The notes: generated by a model not told the origin, from the letters alone. Positions 18,657-27,673 are shown, counted from the first letter of the stretch. The stretch: DNA of 64,000 bases from CAVPGP01 sp963718065 (GCA_963718065.1 CAVQYE010000017.1:135875-199874); one strand, 5' to 3'. Numbers and translations: made by a program.

Positions 18657-21485
18657 ATGATGCTGCACGAGATGGACGAGGTGCGCACGCATCACGACGA
18701 TTCATCGCCCGCGCCGGGCATTCCCGAACCGTGGCGCCGTGACGCAGGCGATGTCGTGGACGAGCTGGGCGGGGACGTCCGTCGCGGATTGAGCTCGGAC
18801 GAGGCGGCTGCGCGCCTGGCGCAGTTCGGGCCGAATCAGCTGGAGGCCGGCGCAGTGGTGCCGGCGTGGCGGAAGTTTCTCGGCCAGTTCGCCAATCCGC
18901 TGATCTACCTGTTGATCGGCGCCGTCGTCGTGTCGCTCGTGGCCTGGGCGATCGAGCGGAGCGAACCGGCTCCGTTCGACGCCATTGTCATCACGGCGAT
19001 CGTCGTCCTCAACGCGGTGCTCGGCTACGTCCAGGAGGCGCGCGCGGAGCAGGCGGTCGCCGCCCTGCAGCGGATGGCGGCGCCGACGGCGGGGGTCCTC
19101 CGAAACGAGCGGGAGGAGCGCGTCGCTGCCACCGACATCGTGCCGGGCGATGTCCTGCTGCTGGCGGAGGGCGACGCGGTGAGCGCTGACGCACGCCTTG
19201 TGGAGGCGGCTTCACTCACGGTCGCCGAGGCGTCGCTTACCGGAGAGAGCGAGGCCGTGCTGAAGGAGTTCGCGCGGCTTGACGAGCCGGCTGGCCTCGG
19301 CGACCGCGTCAACATGGTGTTCGCGGGGACCGCCGTTACGCGTGGGCGCGGCCGAGCGGTCGTGACCGCGACCGGCATGGCGACCGAGATGGGCAACGTC
19401 GCCCGCCTCCTCGGCCGCACAGAAGAGCAGCGTACCCCGCTCCAGCGCCAGATCGATGCGATCGGCCGCACGCTCGGCCTCGCCGTCGTCGCGATCTCCA
19501 TCGTCGTCGTGACTGCGATCTTCGTCACTTCCGAGATCGCGAGCACGACCGAGCTCGTCGGGGTGCTGCTGGTCGGGGTGTCGCTCGCAGTGGCGGCCGT
19601 GCCAGAAGGGCTGCCGGCAATCCTCTCCGTCGTCCTTGCGCTCGGCGTACAGCGGATGGCGCGGCGGCGGGCGATCGTCAGAAGGCTGTCCTCGGTAGAG
19701 ACGCTGGGCTCGGCTTCGGTCATCTGCTCGGACAAGACCGGGACGCTGACGAAGAACGAGATGACGATCGAGAAGATCGTCACCGGCTCCGGTGAGGTGG
19801 ATGTCGGCGGCAGCGGTTACCGACCCGAGGGCGACCTCCGCGTCGACGGCCGCCACCTCGACGATCCGGTTCTGCTCGACGAGGTGCGCGCCGTACTCGC
19901 CGGCGGCAGCCTTTCCAACGACGCCGTCCTGCGTGAGGACGCCGGCGAGTGGACGATCCAGGGGGATCCAACAGAGGCCGCATTTCTCGTCGCCGAGGCG
20001 AAGGTCGAGGGGCTCCACGAAGCCGGCGAGTCGCGGTTCGAGCGCGTCGGCGAGGTGCCGTTCACCTCCGAGCGGAAGCTGATGAGCACGCTCCAGGCTG
20101 ACGCTACCGCGGGCGGCGTGGCCGTGGTCACGAAAGGCGCCCCCGACGTGCTGCTCACGCGCTGCACGGCCGAGCGCGTGGCAGGAGCAGTGCGTCCGCT
20201 CACCGATGCCCGCCGCAGCGACGTCCTCGCAACCGTCGACCGGCTCGCCGACCTCGCGCTGCGGACCCTGGCCGTCGCTTATCGGCCACTGACGGAGCGG
20301 CCTCCGACAGACGAGCTCCTCGAGCAGGACCTCGTCTACCTCGGTCTCGTCGGGATCATCGACCCGCCTCGACCGGAGGCGCGCGTCTCGATCGCCGCGG
20401 CCGCCGCGGCGGGAATCCGGACGATCATGATCACCGGTGACCATCCGCGCACCGCAGTACGCATCGCGACCGACCTTGGCATCCCCGGCGCCGGCTCCGA
20501 CGCGCTGACCGGCGCGCAGATCGACAGGCTCGACGACGAGCAGCTCACGGCCGCGGTGCGGGAGGTGTCGGTCTTCGCGCGGGTCGCGCCGGAGCACAAG
20601 CTGCGCATCGTCGACGCGCTCCAGGTCGACCGCCATATCGTCGCGATGACCGGGGACGGTGTGAACGACGCGCCCGCGCTGAAGTCGGCCGACATCGGGG
20701 TTGCCATGGGCATCACCGGAACCGACGTGACGAAAGAGGCCGCCGACATGATCCTCGCCGACGACAACTTCGCCACCATCGTCACCGCGGTCCGCGAGGG
20801 CCGGGCGATCTTCGCCAACATCCGCAAGTTCCTGCGCTTCCTGCTCTCTTCGAACATCGGCGAGGTGCTGACGATGTTCTTCGGCGTTGTGCTGGCGCGG
20901 GTGATCGGCCTCGAAGGCGCGGGTGAGAGTGTGGCGGTCCCGCTTCTCGCCACGCAGATCCTCTGGATCAATCTCCTCACCGACAGCGCACCGGCACTCG
21001 CGCTCGGCATGGACCCGCCGCCCGACGATGTCATGGGTCATCCGCCACGGCAGCTCACCGACTCCGTGATTGACGCCGAGATGTGGGTGGGTATCGCCTG
21101 GATCGGCGCTGTCATGGCGGCGGCGACGCTGCTTGCGCTCGACCTCGGTCTTGCGGGCGGGCTCGTCGGAGGCTCCGGAGACATCGTGCACGGCCGGACG
21201 ATGGCGTTTACCACGCTCGTGCTCGCGCAGCTCTTCAACTGCTTCAATGCGCGCTCCGACCGAACCAGCGCGTTCCGCCAGCTCTTCACCAACCCGCTCC
21301 TGTGGGGAGCGATCGCGCTCTCGGCCGCGCTGCAACTTGCGGTTGTGCAGCTGGGGTTCCTGAACCACGCGTTCGATACGACGCCGCTGACACTCGCCGA
21401 CTGGTCGATCTGCGTCGGACTGGCGAGCGTCGTGCTCGTCGCCGGCGAGGCCAAGAAGCTCCTGCAGCGGCTGTTGCGACGCTAG
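18657..21485 (+). CDS. P2-type cation-transporting ATPase (CtpF/PMCA-like)
   Basis: An intact 942-residue P-type ATPase. The cation-ATPase N domain ('GLSSDEAAARLAQFGPNQL') is followed by membrane spans and the actuator 'LTGES' (~195). Span M4 has 'VPEGLPAIL', with the PEGLP signature of P2 pumps (Ca2+/Mn2+ or Na+/K+-like). The phosphorylated Asp sits in 'DKTGTLTKNEM' (~359), followed by a nucleotide domain and the hinge 'TGDGVNDAP' (~664); four further membrane spans close the protein. The closest known context is mycobacterial CtpF beside a universal stress gene. The likely cation is Ca2+, or another divalent or Na+, which the sequence does not settle. A tandem Usp gene follows. Confidence 0.92.
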   Translation: MMLHEMDEVRTHHDDSSPAPGIPEPWRRDAGDVVDELGGDVRRGLSSDEAAARLAQFGPNQLEAGAVVPAWRKFLGQFANPLIYLLIGAVVVSLVAWAIERSEPAPFDAIVITAIVVLNAVLGYVQEARAEQAVAALQRMAAPTAGVLRNEREERVAATDIVPGDVLLLAEGDAVSADARLVEAASLTVAEASLTGESEAVLKEFARLDEPAGLGDRVNMVFAGTAVTRGRGRAVVTATGMATEMGNVARLLGRTEEQRTPLQRQIDAIGRTLGLAVVAISIVVVTAIFVTSEIASTTELVGVLLVGVSLAVAAVPEGLPAILSVVLALGVQRMARRRAIVRRLSSVETLGSASVICSDKTGTLTKNEMTIEKIVTGSGEVDVGGSGYRPEGDLRVDGRHLDDPVLLDEVRAVLAGGSLSNDAVLREDAGEWTIQGDPTEAAFLVAEAKVEGLHEAGESRFERVGEVPFTSERKLMSTLQADATAGGVAVVTKGAPDVLLTRCTAERVAGAVRPLTDARRSDVLATVDRLADLALRTLAVAYRPLTERPPTDELLEQDLVYLGLVGIIDPPRPEARVSIAAAAAAGIRTIMITGDHPRTAVRIATDLGIPGAGSDALTGAQIDRLDDEQLTAAVREVSVFARVAPEHKLRIVDALQVDRHIVAMTGDGVNDAPALKSADIGVAMGITGTDVTKEAADMILADDNFATIVTAVREGRAIFANIRKFLRFLLSSNIGEVLTMFFGVVLARVIGLEGAGESVAVPLLATQILWINLLTDSAPALALGMDPPPDDVMGHPPRQLTDSVIDAEMWVGIAWIGAVMAAATLLALDLGLAGGLVGGSGDIVHGRTMAFTTLVLAQLFNCFNARSDRTSAFRQLFTNPLLWGAIALSAALQLAVVQLGFLNHAFDTTPLTLADWSICVGLASVVLVAGEAKKLLQRLLRR

Positions 21486-21559
21486 CGGCTCGCAACCGAT
21501 GTGCCGGACGAGGGCGGCGAAGACGATGCTGCACAGGAGGCTCTAGCTCCGGAGATACA

Positions 21560-22363
21560 GTGGCCTTGATGGCCGTGTTCGATCGAGTGGTCGTGGGCGT
21601 CGACGGCACCGAGTGGGGCGTCGAAGCGCTCCGCCAGACGCTCGCTCTCGCACCGGCCGAGCGCTCGGTCGTCCAGGCCGTCACCGCCCTCGATACGAGC
21701 CCCGCGGCCCGCGTCGGCTTCGACGCCGGTCGCTGGGTGGACATCCTCACCGAGGAAGCAGAGGCGGCACGAGAGACAGCGGCGGCGTTGCTCGACGGCC
21801 GGTCCGATTCAACGACGCGTGTCATCAGGGGCGCGCCCGTGCCCGTGTTACGCCGGGTGCGCGACGAAGCCGACGCGACACTGCTTACGCTCGGAGGCAG
21901 GCACAGCAGCCGCTTTCTCGGGATCTTGCTGGGAGACACCGCAACCGAGCTCCTGCACGACGGCGCCTGCTCGGTGCTCATTGCCCGTCCAAAGCCGGAC
22001 CGGATATGGGAGCCCCGTACCGTCGTCGTCGGTCTCGACGGCTCCGCCACCGCGCTCGCTGCGCTCTCGATCACGGACGAGCTCGCGGCGCGGCTCGGTG
22101 CAGCCGTGGAGATCGTCTCCGCGGCAGGCGGCCAGTCCGTCCGGCCGGAGGAAGCCGCCTGGGCCGAAAGGGTCGACAGCTGGGATACGGCGCATCCGGT
22201 GGCGGCGCTCGTCGCGCGCTCGCGAGAAGCCGACCTCGTTGTCGTCGGTTCGCGTGGGCTGCACGGCCCTCGCGCGCTCGGGAGCGTCAGCGAGCGCGTC
22301 GCGCATCGGGCGCAATGCTCGGTCCTCGTCGTGCACGATGCGCCGCCCGCGCGCGACGCCTGA
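21560..22363 (+). CDS. Tandem universal stress protein (second copy)
   Basis: Two Usp domains, about 267 residues. Domain 1 opens 'RVVVGVDGTEWG' and its loop 'LGGRHSSRFLGILLGDTATE' is a weaker form of the ATP-binding motif. Domain 2 opens 'VVVGLDGSATA' and has the full 'VVGSRGLHGPRALGSVSERV' loop. GTG 21560 is chosen because GGAG lies five bases upstream; ATG 21569 in the same frame is the alternative. It is downstream of the P-type ATPase by 74 bases, the same pairing as mycobacterial CtpF and its Usp neighbour. Stop codons of this gene and the divergent repressor's end nearly touch. Confidence 0.87.
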   Translation: MALMAVFDRVVVGVDGTEWGVEALRQTLALAPAERSVVQAVTALDTSPAARVGFDAGRWVDILTEEAEAARETAAALLDGRSDSTTRVIRGAPVPVLRRVRDEADATLLTLGGRHSSRFLGILLGDTATELLHDGACSVLIARPKPDRIWEPRTVVVGLDGSATALAALSITDELAARLGAAVEIVSAAGGQSVRPEEAAWAERVDSWDTAHPVAALVARSREADLVVVGSRGLHGPRALGSVSERVAHRAQCSVLVVHDAPPARDA

Positions 22364-22365
22364 CG

Positions 22366-22958
22366 TCACGCCTCGGTCTTGCGGCGCGGTGCCGCGCGGA
22401 CGTGCATCCGCTCGCCGCGCGCTTCCGTGAACGCTCAGGATCTCGACCGGCTGGTCACCCGCCGGGCCGAACCAGTGCGGCAGTCGCGTGTCGAACTCGG
22501 CGACCTCGCCGGCGCCCATCGTGATGTCGTGCTCGCCGAGGATCAGTCGCATCTGTCCGGACAGCACGTACAGCCACTCGTAGCCCTCGTGCGTCCGAAG
22601 CTCGCCGGTTGCGCTCGGGCGGGATGACGACCTTCCACACCTGCAGGCCGCTCGACTGCTGTGTGAGCGGAAAGACCATGCGGCCGTTGCGGACGCGCGG
22701 CTTGAGCCGGATTCGCGGATCGCCGACCTCGGGCGCGCCGACGAGCTCGTCGAGCGGCACCTGGTGGGCCTCGGCCAGCGGTAGGAGCAGCTCGAGGCTG
22801 GGCTTCCGCTGGCCGCTCTCCAGCCGGGACAGCGTGCTCTTGGAGATCCCGGTCGTCGCGGCAAGCGCCGTCAGAGGTGACGCCGCGCCGCACGCGCAGC
22901 CGTTTCAAGCGGGGGCCGACTTCGGCCAGGACGTCTCGGGATCGCCGACGGTCTCCAC
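22366..22958 (-). CDS. XRE-family regulator with cupin sensor (frameshifted)
   Basis: A DNA-binding repressor/activator of the XRE-cupin type, about 195 residues when joined. The helix-turn-helix reads 'LAATTGISKSTLSRLESGQR' in the middle frame. The cupin follows with 'EGYEWLYVLSGQMRLILGEH' and 'FDTRLPHWFGPAGDQPVEIL', where a small ligand would bind. Frame changes fall near 22945, 22880, 22620 and 22395. The start is taken as GTG 22958, giving 'VETVGDP'. It is divergent from the flavoprotein gene with a 78-base gap, so it most likely controls that gene and itself from there. Confidence 0.72.
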
Positions 22959-23036
22959 GCGATCACGCTAGCTGCCGATTCCCGGAATCGGCAACGAAAC
23001 TTGCGGGCGCCGCCGCGCTCGTGCACGGTCGGGCGC

Positions 23037-23960
23037 ATGAAGTCCGAGACCTATGACGTAGTGGTGATCGGCGGCGGCGCAGCCGGCCTCAGCGCAGCGC
23101 TCGTGCTCGGCCGGGCGAGGCGCAGAGTCGCGGTCATCGACGCCGGTGCGCCGCGAAACGCCCCCGCGGCGCACATGCAGGGCTTCCTGTCTCGCGACGG
23201 GATGCGCCCCGCCGACCTGCCTGGCGGCCGCGCGAACAGAAGTGCTCGGCTACGGCGTCGAGCTCGATCGACGACCAGGTCGCCGAGATCGAGCGAGGGG
23301 CTTCACGCTCCGGCTCGCCGGAGGGACGACTCGTGACCGCACGACGGCTACTCCTCGCGACAGGCGCCGTCGACGAGCTGCCCGACATCCCCGGCGCCCG
23401 CGAGCGCTGGGGTCGAGACTTCCTCCACTGCCCGTACTGCCACGGCTGGGAGGTTCGCGATCAGCCGATCGGCGTGCTCGGGACCGGTCCCGGCTCCGTC
23501 GACCACGCACAGCTGCTCCGGCAGTGGTCGGACGACGTCGTCTTCTTCGCGCACACTTACGCGCTCGTCGCCGGTGAGCGGGCGGCGCTGGACGCACGAG
23601 GCATCGCCAGTCGTCGACGGGATCGTCGAGCGGCTCTCGGTCGTCGACGATCGCCTGGACGCTGTGCAGCTCGCCGACGGTCGCGCGATTTCCCGCGCCG
23701 CGCTCTTCATCCGGCCGGCGCTCCACGCCCGCGCGGACGGCCTGGTCGAGTCGCTGGGCTGCGAGGTCGACGAGGGAGGATTCGTCCGGGTCGACGCAAC
23801 CGGCCAGACGAGCGTGCCCGGCGTCTGGGCGGCCGGCAACGTCTGCAACCCACGCGCACAGGTGATCACCGCCGCGGGCGAAGGATCCGCCGCCGCCATC
23901 GCGATCAACACCGACCTCGTCGAGGAGGACGTCGCCTCGACGCAATCGACACGACTCTAC
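23037..23960 (+). CDS. Thioredoxin-reductase-like FAD/NAD(P) oxidoreductase (frameshifted)
   Basis: A two-dinucleotide-domain flavoprotein. The FAD-binding 'VVVIGGGAAGLSAALVLGRA' is at the N-terminus. The redox Cys pair is in 'HCPYCHGWE', and the NADP domain starts 'PIGVLGTGPGSVDHA'. The second FAD motif is 'TSVPGVWAAGNV'. CPYCHG replaces the CATCDG of true thioredoxin reductases and matches a subfamily with dithiol oxidases and uncharacterised reductases. Frame shifts lie near 23222, 23265, 23330 and 23605. The exact C-terminus is unclear because the frame runs on into the next gene. It is probably controlled by the divergent XRE-cupin protein. Confidence 0.75.
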
Positions 23961-23978
23961 GAACCGAAAGGACTCCCC

Positions 23979-24231
23979 ATGACCGACACCACTGAGAACC
24001 CACCGGCACGGGTCTCGCCGCCCAGCAAGCACCAGCTCGCCGTGATGATCTGGTTGTGCGTCTTCCCGACGCTGACGGCCATCAACCTGGCCTTCGCGCG
24101 ATTGGCTCCGACCGATGTCGCCGGTGCTCCGCACCTTCGTCCTCGCAACGATCGCGGTGCCGATCGTGATCTACGGACTGATGCCGTACCTCCACCGGCT
24201 CCGCGTGAGGCTCCTGACGATGGCCGCGTGA
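23979..24231 (+). CDS. Small two-span membrane protein (one frameshift)
   Basis: About 83 residues. It starts 'MTDTTENPPARVSPPSKHQ' after a GAAAGGA site, then has two membrane spans: 'LAVMIWLCVFPTLTAINLAF' and, after an indel near 24105, 'LRTFVLATIAVPIVIYGLMP' ending 'HLHRLRVRLLT'-like. Similar two-span modules are known beside or fused to antibiotic-biosynthesis-monooxygenase domains, but no such domain is attached here. It is immediately downstream of the flavoprotein and likely cotranscribed. Confidence 0.6.
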
Positions 24232-24375
24232 CGAAGAACGCGCGCGACTAGGGCAACGCCGTTCGTCGACTGTGTAGGGTCGCGGTTGCGGCGCCGACCC
24301 TCACGGTCTTGTTGAGGGGATTCCCTTCGCCGAGCGGCGAAAGGTACGAGAGCCCAGTCAATGGAGGAGGACACC

Positions 24376-24930
24376 ATGAGTCGGTTTCCTTGGCATCCGA
24401 AGTCGCGATACGCCTTGGTCTCAACACGTCTGGTGATGACGGTCGTAACCACGCTTGCGCTGGCGGTTCTGGCAGCGGCGGGTATAGCCGCAACGAACGG
24501 AACGCGGAGCGCCACTGCGCCCGGCCCCAACGGCTGTCCGACCAACAAGAGCGCGAAGACCGCCCCGATCGCCGACCTCGCACCGCCCGCGCGCCTTCAG
24601 ATCGTCGCGTTCGACGTGCTGTCCGGACCGATCAACGAGCAGACCGACAGCTTCACGATGAAGGTACGCATCGGGAGCACCTGCAGCGTCAACATCAAAG
24701 GTGCGAGCGTCTACGTGACCGCTGTGCCGTATAACCAGTTCAGCATCCCGGCGGAAGAGCTCACCGGGGACGACGGCACCACGACCCTGGTCTTTCGCCG
24801 CGATGCGAACTTCCCGGCGAGCAGCAAGCAGCAGCAGCTCACGCTCTTCATCCGCGCAACGAAGCCGGGCGAGGACCCTCTCGCCGGCGTCTCGACACGG
24901 CGGCTCGTCGCGGTCGACTTCTCCAGCTAA
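24376..24930 (+). CDS. Secreted protein of unknown function
   Basis: 184 residues. A twin-charged N-terminus and a hydrophobic segment ('VVTTLALAVLAAAGIAA', ~22-40) make a signal peptide or anchor. The rest is a beta-rich domain with one Cys pair (CPTNKS and STCSVN) that could form a disulfide. ATG 24376 is chosen over ATG 24361 because the GGAGGAGG site lies between them. I do not recognise the family. It is the last chromosomal gene before the first tRNA-Ser remnant. Confidence 0.6.
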   Translation: MSRFPWHPKSRYALVSTRLVMTVVTTLALAVLAAAGIAATNGTRSATAPGPNGCPTNKSAKTAPIADLAPPARLQIVAFDVLSGPINEQTDSFTMKVRIGSTCSVNIKGASVYVTAVPYNQFSIPAEELTGDDGTTTLVFRRDANFPASSKQQQLTLFIRATKPGEDPLAGVSTRRLVAVDFSS

Positions 24931-25059
24931 AGCTCGTCTCGTGCCTACGGCCGCGCCACGAACCGCTTGTGGCGACGGCCGTACGCACCGAGCTCCTCGG
25001 GGACGACTGCCTTCCACGCGGCGACCACGAGCAGACGGTGTCCTCTCGGATGGTTGAGG

Positions 25060-25098
25060 CGGCGGGGCTGCGATTCGAACCAAGGAGACGCTTGCACA
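25060..25098 (-). repeat. Degenerate tRNA-Ser 3'-end remnant (outermost island border)
   Basis: About 39 bases match the 3' part of the tRNA-Ser(UGA) gene at 40,986 (acceptor, T arm and part of the variable arm) with a few mismatches (CTGCGATTCGAACCAAGG against CTGGGATTCGAACCCAGG). It has the same orientation as the intact tRNA and the copies at 27,889 and 38,783. I read it as the oldest, decayed attachment-site copy marking the far border of the island. Confidence 0.7.
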
Positions 25099-25192
25099 CG
25101 CAGTTGCGTGGCGCGGCGTCAGCGCTCGCAGTGCCCCGCGCTTTCAGCGACCATACCCGATTGTCGCCACCTTCGAGGAATGAGAGCCGAGC

Positions 25193-25654
25193 ATGAGCGA
25201 GGAAGCGCGTATCCCTCAATCAGGAACTGGACTGGACGCTGGCAAAACACCAGTTGAGAAACTCGAATCCCTTGGGGTTCGAGGAATCCTTCGGCAACTT
25301 GCCCGCGATGGCCAGATCGTCGACGTACGCTGCGAGATGCCCCAGTGCTACTGCTTCCGGGGACGTAGGTACTTCGAGCCGAGATCGCCGCGTTGTTCCG
25401 ATTGGGAGCCGACGGCCGACCACTATCCGAGACTAAAGACACACGGCGGTCACCTCACGCCCGAAAACGTCCGGCTGGCGCATCGGCTCTGTAACCGTCG
25501 TGATTACGGATGGCGGATGAAGATCAACGCGATGCTCGCGAAACGGATGCCGCTGGAGGCGATCGCCGACACGCTGAACGTGGAGAATGTTCCAACGATT
25601 CACGGCACGAACAAATGGACAGCCGCATCTGTTCGGAAGGCATTCATTTCCTAG
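25193..25654 (+). CDS. HNH-like zinc protein with a recombinase-type tail
   Basis: A 153-residue protein of unknown function. The middle resembles a small HNH/Cys-cluster fold: 'CEMPQCYC', 'SPRCSDW', 'ADHYPRLKTHGG', then 'RLAHRLCNRR', with Cys and His spaced like the zinc and His-metal sites of HNH nucleases. The last 50 residues, 'MPLEAIADTLNVENVPT...KWTAASVRKAF', look like the helix that ends the recombinase domain of large serine recombinases. It is the first gene inside the outermost tRNA-Ser remnant. It could be an island-borne nuclease or a piece of the mobility system. Neither activity is proven. Confidence 0.55.
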   Translation: MSEEARIPQSGTGLDAGKTPVEKLESLGVRGILRQLARDGQIVDVRCEMPQCYCFRGRRYFEPRSPRCSDWEPTADHYPRLKTHGGHLTPENVRLAHRLCNRRDYGWRMKINAMLAKRMPLEAIADTLNVENVPTIHGTNKWTAASVRKAFIS

Positions 25655-25822
25655 AGGCGCCTCCGACGGGCAACGTGCCTATTTGGTGACCGGCTCGTTG
25701 CGCTCCTGAAGTGCATCTCTGACCGCGGAGGCGCGCACGGCGGGACTCTCAACGGCTGTTTCGACCGTCTTGGCGAGCCGGCGACGATGCGGGTGTCGGC
25801 GGACCGTACGCAGTCCAGGCGC

Positions 25823-26602
25823 TCATCCGGTCTCCGAGCCGTTCAGTCGCAGCCGCTCGACGAGCCAGTCGGCGAATCGCGGTGACAGCAACTCGGCGAG
25901 CAGTAGCCCGGCCGCGCGCCTAGGGACGATCACGTCGCCGCTGCCACGGCGGATCGCGTTGACGATCACCTCGGCGATCGTCTCGGGAGGCAGCTTCGAC
26001 GAGATCCGGGGGACGGCGAGGTTCGCGGTCATGGCCGTGTCCACCCGGCCCGAGAAGACTGAGGTGACGCCGATTCCGTGCTGTCGCAGCTCCTGCCGCA
26101 GCACCTGGCCGAAGCCGGCCAGCGCGAACTTCGCGATCGCGTACGGCCCGTCGCCCGGTAGCGCCTTGCGTCCATCGATCGAGTTGACGAGGACAAGATG
26201 GCCACCGCCGCGCTCGACCATCGACGGCAACGCGGCGAGGATCGCAGATGCCGCGCCGTAGAAATTCACCGCCATCGAGTCCTCGATCTCTGTCACGGTC
26301 AGCTCGAGTACCGGTCGGCGAAGATACGCGCCCGCGTTCGCGACGAGAATGTCGATCCCGCCCCAGTGCGAGCGCACATCTCCGACGACGCCCTCGATCT
26401 GGGTGCGCTCGGTTACGTCAGCCGCCAGCGCGATCGCGTCTCCTCCGCCGGCACGGATCTTCTCGGCAACCGTCTCGAGCTCCTCGGCGGTGCGGGACGT
26501 GAGCGCAACCTTGGCCCCAGCGCTCGCGAGTGCCGTCGCTGTGGCGCAGCCGATCCCCCGTGAGGCGCCGGTCACCAGCGCGACCGAGCCGTCGATTCGC
26601 AT
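25823..26602 (-). CDS. Short-chain dehydrogenase/reductase
   Basis: A 259-residue classical SDR, an NAD(P)-dependent oxidoreductase. It has the cofactor motif 'TGASRGIG', the 'NAGAY' motif, catalytic Ser in 'LVNSIDG' and 'YAIAK' with Tyr and Lys. Asp near 'AADVTERT' and Arg in 'SRTAEEL' favour NADP. The C-terminal 'IVPRRAAGLLLAELLSPRFADWLVERL' is hydrophobic and may sit against the membrane. It is adjacent to the class II aldolase gene with no gap (26602/26603), so the two probably form one operon. The substrate is unknown. Confidence 0.85.
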   Translation of the reverse strand: MRIDGSVALVTGASRGIGCATATALASAGAKVALTSRTAEELETVAEKIRAGGGDAIALAADVTERTQIEGVVGDVRSHWGGIDILVANAGAYLRRPVLELTVTEIEDSMAVNFYGAASAILAALPSMVERGGGHLVLVNSIDGRKALPGDGPYAIAKFALAGFGQVLRQELRQHGIGVTSVFSGRVDTAMTANLAVPRISSKLPPETIAEVIVNAIRRGSGDVIVPRRAAGLLLAELLSPRFADWLVERLRLNGSETG

Positions 26603-27673
26603 CTAGATCATCGGTACCTGCCGCCGGATCTTCGGCTCGATCCGGGCCAGGATCTCCGGCAGGCTCTCCCCGGTCGCCGTGATGCCGTGGTTGTGCAGGC
26701 CGATAACGGCGTGGGTCGGGTCGGGCTGGCGGGCGAGTGCGTCAGAGACGTTGACCGCCAGCTCCTCGCTGCCACAGGGGTAGTTGAACTGGGTGCTCGG
26801 GATGCCGTCGATCCACGCATGGACGTGCAGGATCGCGCCGACGCTTGGATGAGCTTGGTAGATCATCCAGTGCTCGATCGCGTCCACAGAGACCCGACGC
26901 GGCTCGATCGCGGGCGGCACGCTCAACACGATCACGCCGCGCTCACTGTCGTAGCTGCTGACGAGCAGGATGTCGCGTCCGGGGACTTCGAGGCGGGACT
27001 TGTCGACACCGCTAGCGCTCATCCAGAAGCGCCGCTCGTCTTTTCGTGCGGAGAGATTCCCGTAGGACAGGCCGCCGATGCCGTAGAGCCGCTTTACGTG
27101 GCGCAGGTCTTTTTCGTCGAGCAAGTCCTCGATTGGAAACGGCGCCGGAAGGAGCCCGAGTCGATCGATCGCCGCTCCCGCGTCGCGGATCTGCTCGGTC
27201 AACTCATCGCCGTCCCACAGCTCCGGCTCGAGATCGGAGCGAAACTCGTTGTCGATCACGAGCCGCGCTCCTGCGATCGGCAGCAGACGCTCGACCACCG
27301 CGTCGCCCAGCATCGAGAAGGCCGACGCCGAGACGCAGTAGACGCCGCGCTCCATCGTTGTGAACCAGACGCCCTGCCTGGTGCGGCAGAGGACGATGTT
27401 CGAGAGCGAGCGTACGAGCAGCGGGTAGCTCGAGGCGAGCACCTCGTCCGCTGCGAGAGACGCCTCGTACAGCGCGGCGACGAAGGTGCCGCGGGCGTGA
27501 CGGTGGAATGGTTTCGGCTTCTCGGGATCGATCAGGTTGAGGACGAGCCGCGCGCCCTCGGGCTCGGTCGTCGCCCAGCCGGATCGCCGGAGTGCGGATT
27601 CGAGCTCCTGCACGAGCCCGCCCATCGCTGGAGACGGCTCCCGGCCGACCACGATCGCGTATCCCTGGGACAC
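26603..27673 (-). CDS. Class II aldolase/adducin-domain protein with extra N-terminal domain
   Basis: About 356 residues. The C-terminal ~200 residues are a class II aldolase/adducin fold. The metal-binding His pairs are 'ILHVHAW' and 'GLHNHGIT', with 'GNLSAR' near the phosphate site. Known members are zinc aldolases, epimerases or dehydratases of sugar phosphates. The first ~155 residues ('QGYAIVVGREPSPAMGGLVQ', 'RHARGTFVAALYEAS') are not part of that family and I do not recognise them. GTG 27673 is chosen because it includes the conserved-looking 'YAIVVG'; ATG 27625 would drop it. It is upstream of the SDR gene in one likely operon. Confidence 0.7.
   Translation of the reverse strand: MSQGYAIVVGREPSPAMGGLVQELESALRRSGWATTEPEGARLVLNLIDPEKPKPFHRHARGTFVAALYEASLAADEVLASSYPLLVRSLSNIVLCRTRQGVWFTTMERGVYCVSASAFSMLGDAVVERLLPIAGARLVIDNEFRSDLEPELWDGDELTEQIRDAGAAIDRLGLLPAPFPIEDLLDEKDLRHVKRLYGIGGLSYGNLSARKDERRFWMSASGVDKSRLEVPGRDILLVSSYDSERGVIVLSVPPAIEPRRVSVDAIEHWMIYQAHPSVGAILHVHAWIDGIPSTQFNYPCGSEELAVNVSDALARQPDPTHAVIGLHNHGITATGESLPEILARIEPKIRRQVPMI

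Noticed and set aside
19212..21368. Long minus-strand open frame (718 residues) opposite the P-type ATPase
   Set aside because: It is Arg/Asp/His-rich, has no recognisable motif and mirrors the codon pattern of the real gene. Similar shadows at 11,806-13,383 and 45,559-47,163 were dropped for the same reason.
10605..22363. DosR-box operators in the stress cluster
   Set aside because: I saw only weak half-sites by eye and no convincing GGGAC-type palindrome; a matrix search would be needed.
23574..24251. Fusion of the CPYCHG flavoprotein with the two-span membrane protein
   Set aside because: The frame is continuous, but a GAAAGGA site and ATG at 23,979 mark a new gene, and nearby indels explain the lost stop.
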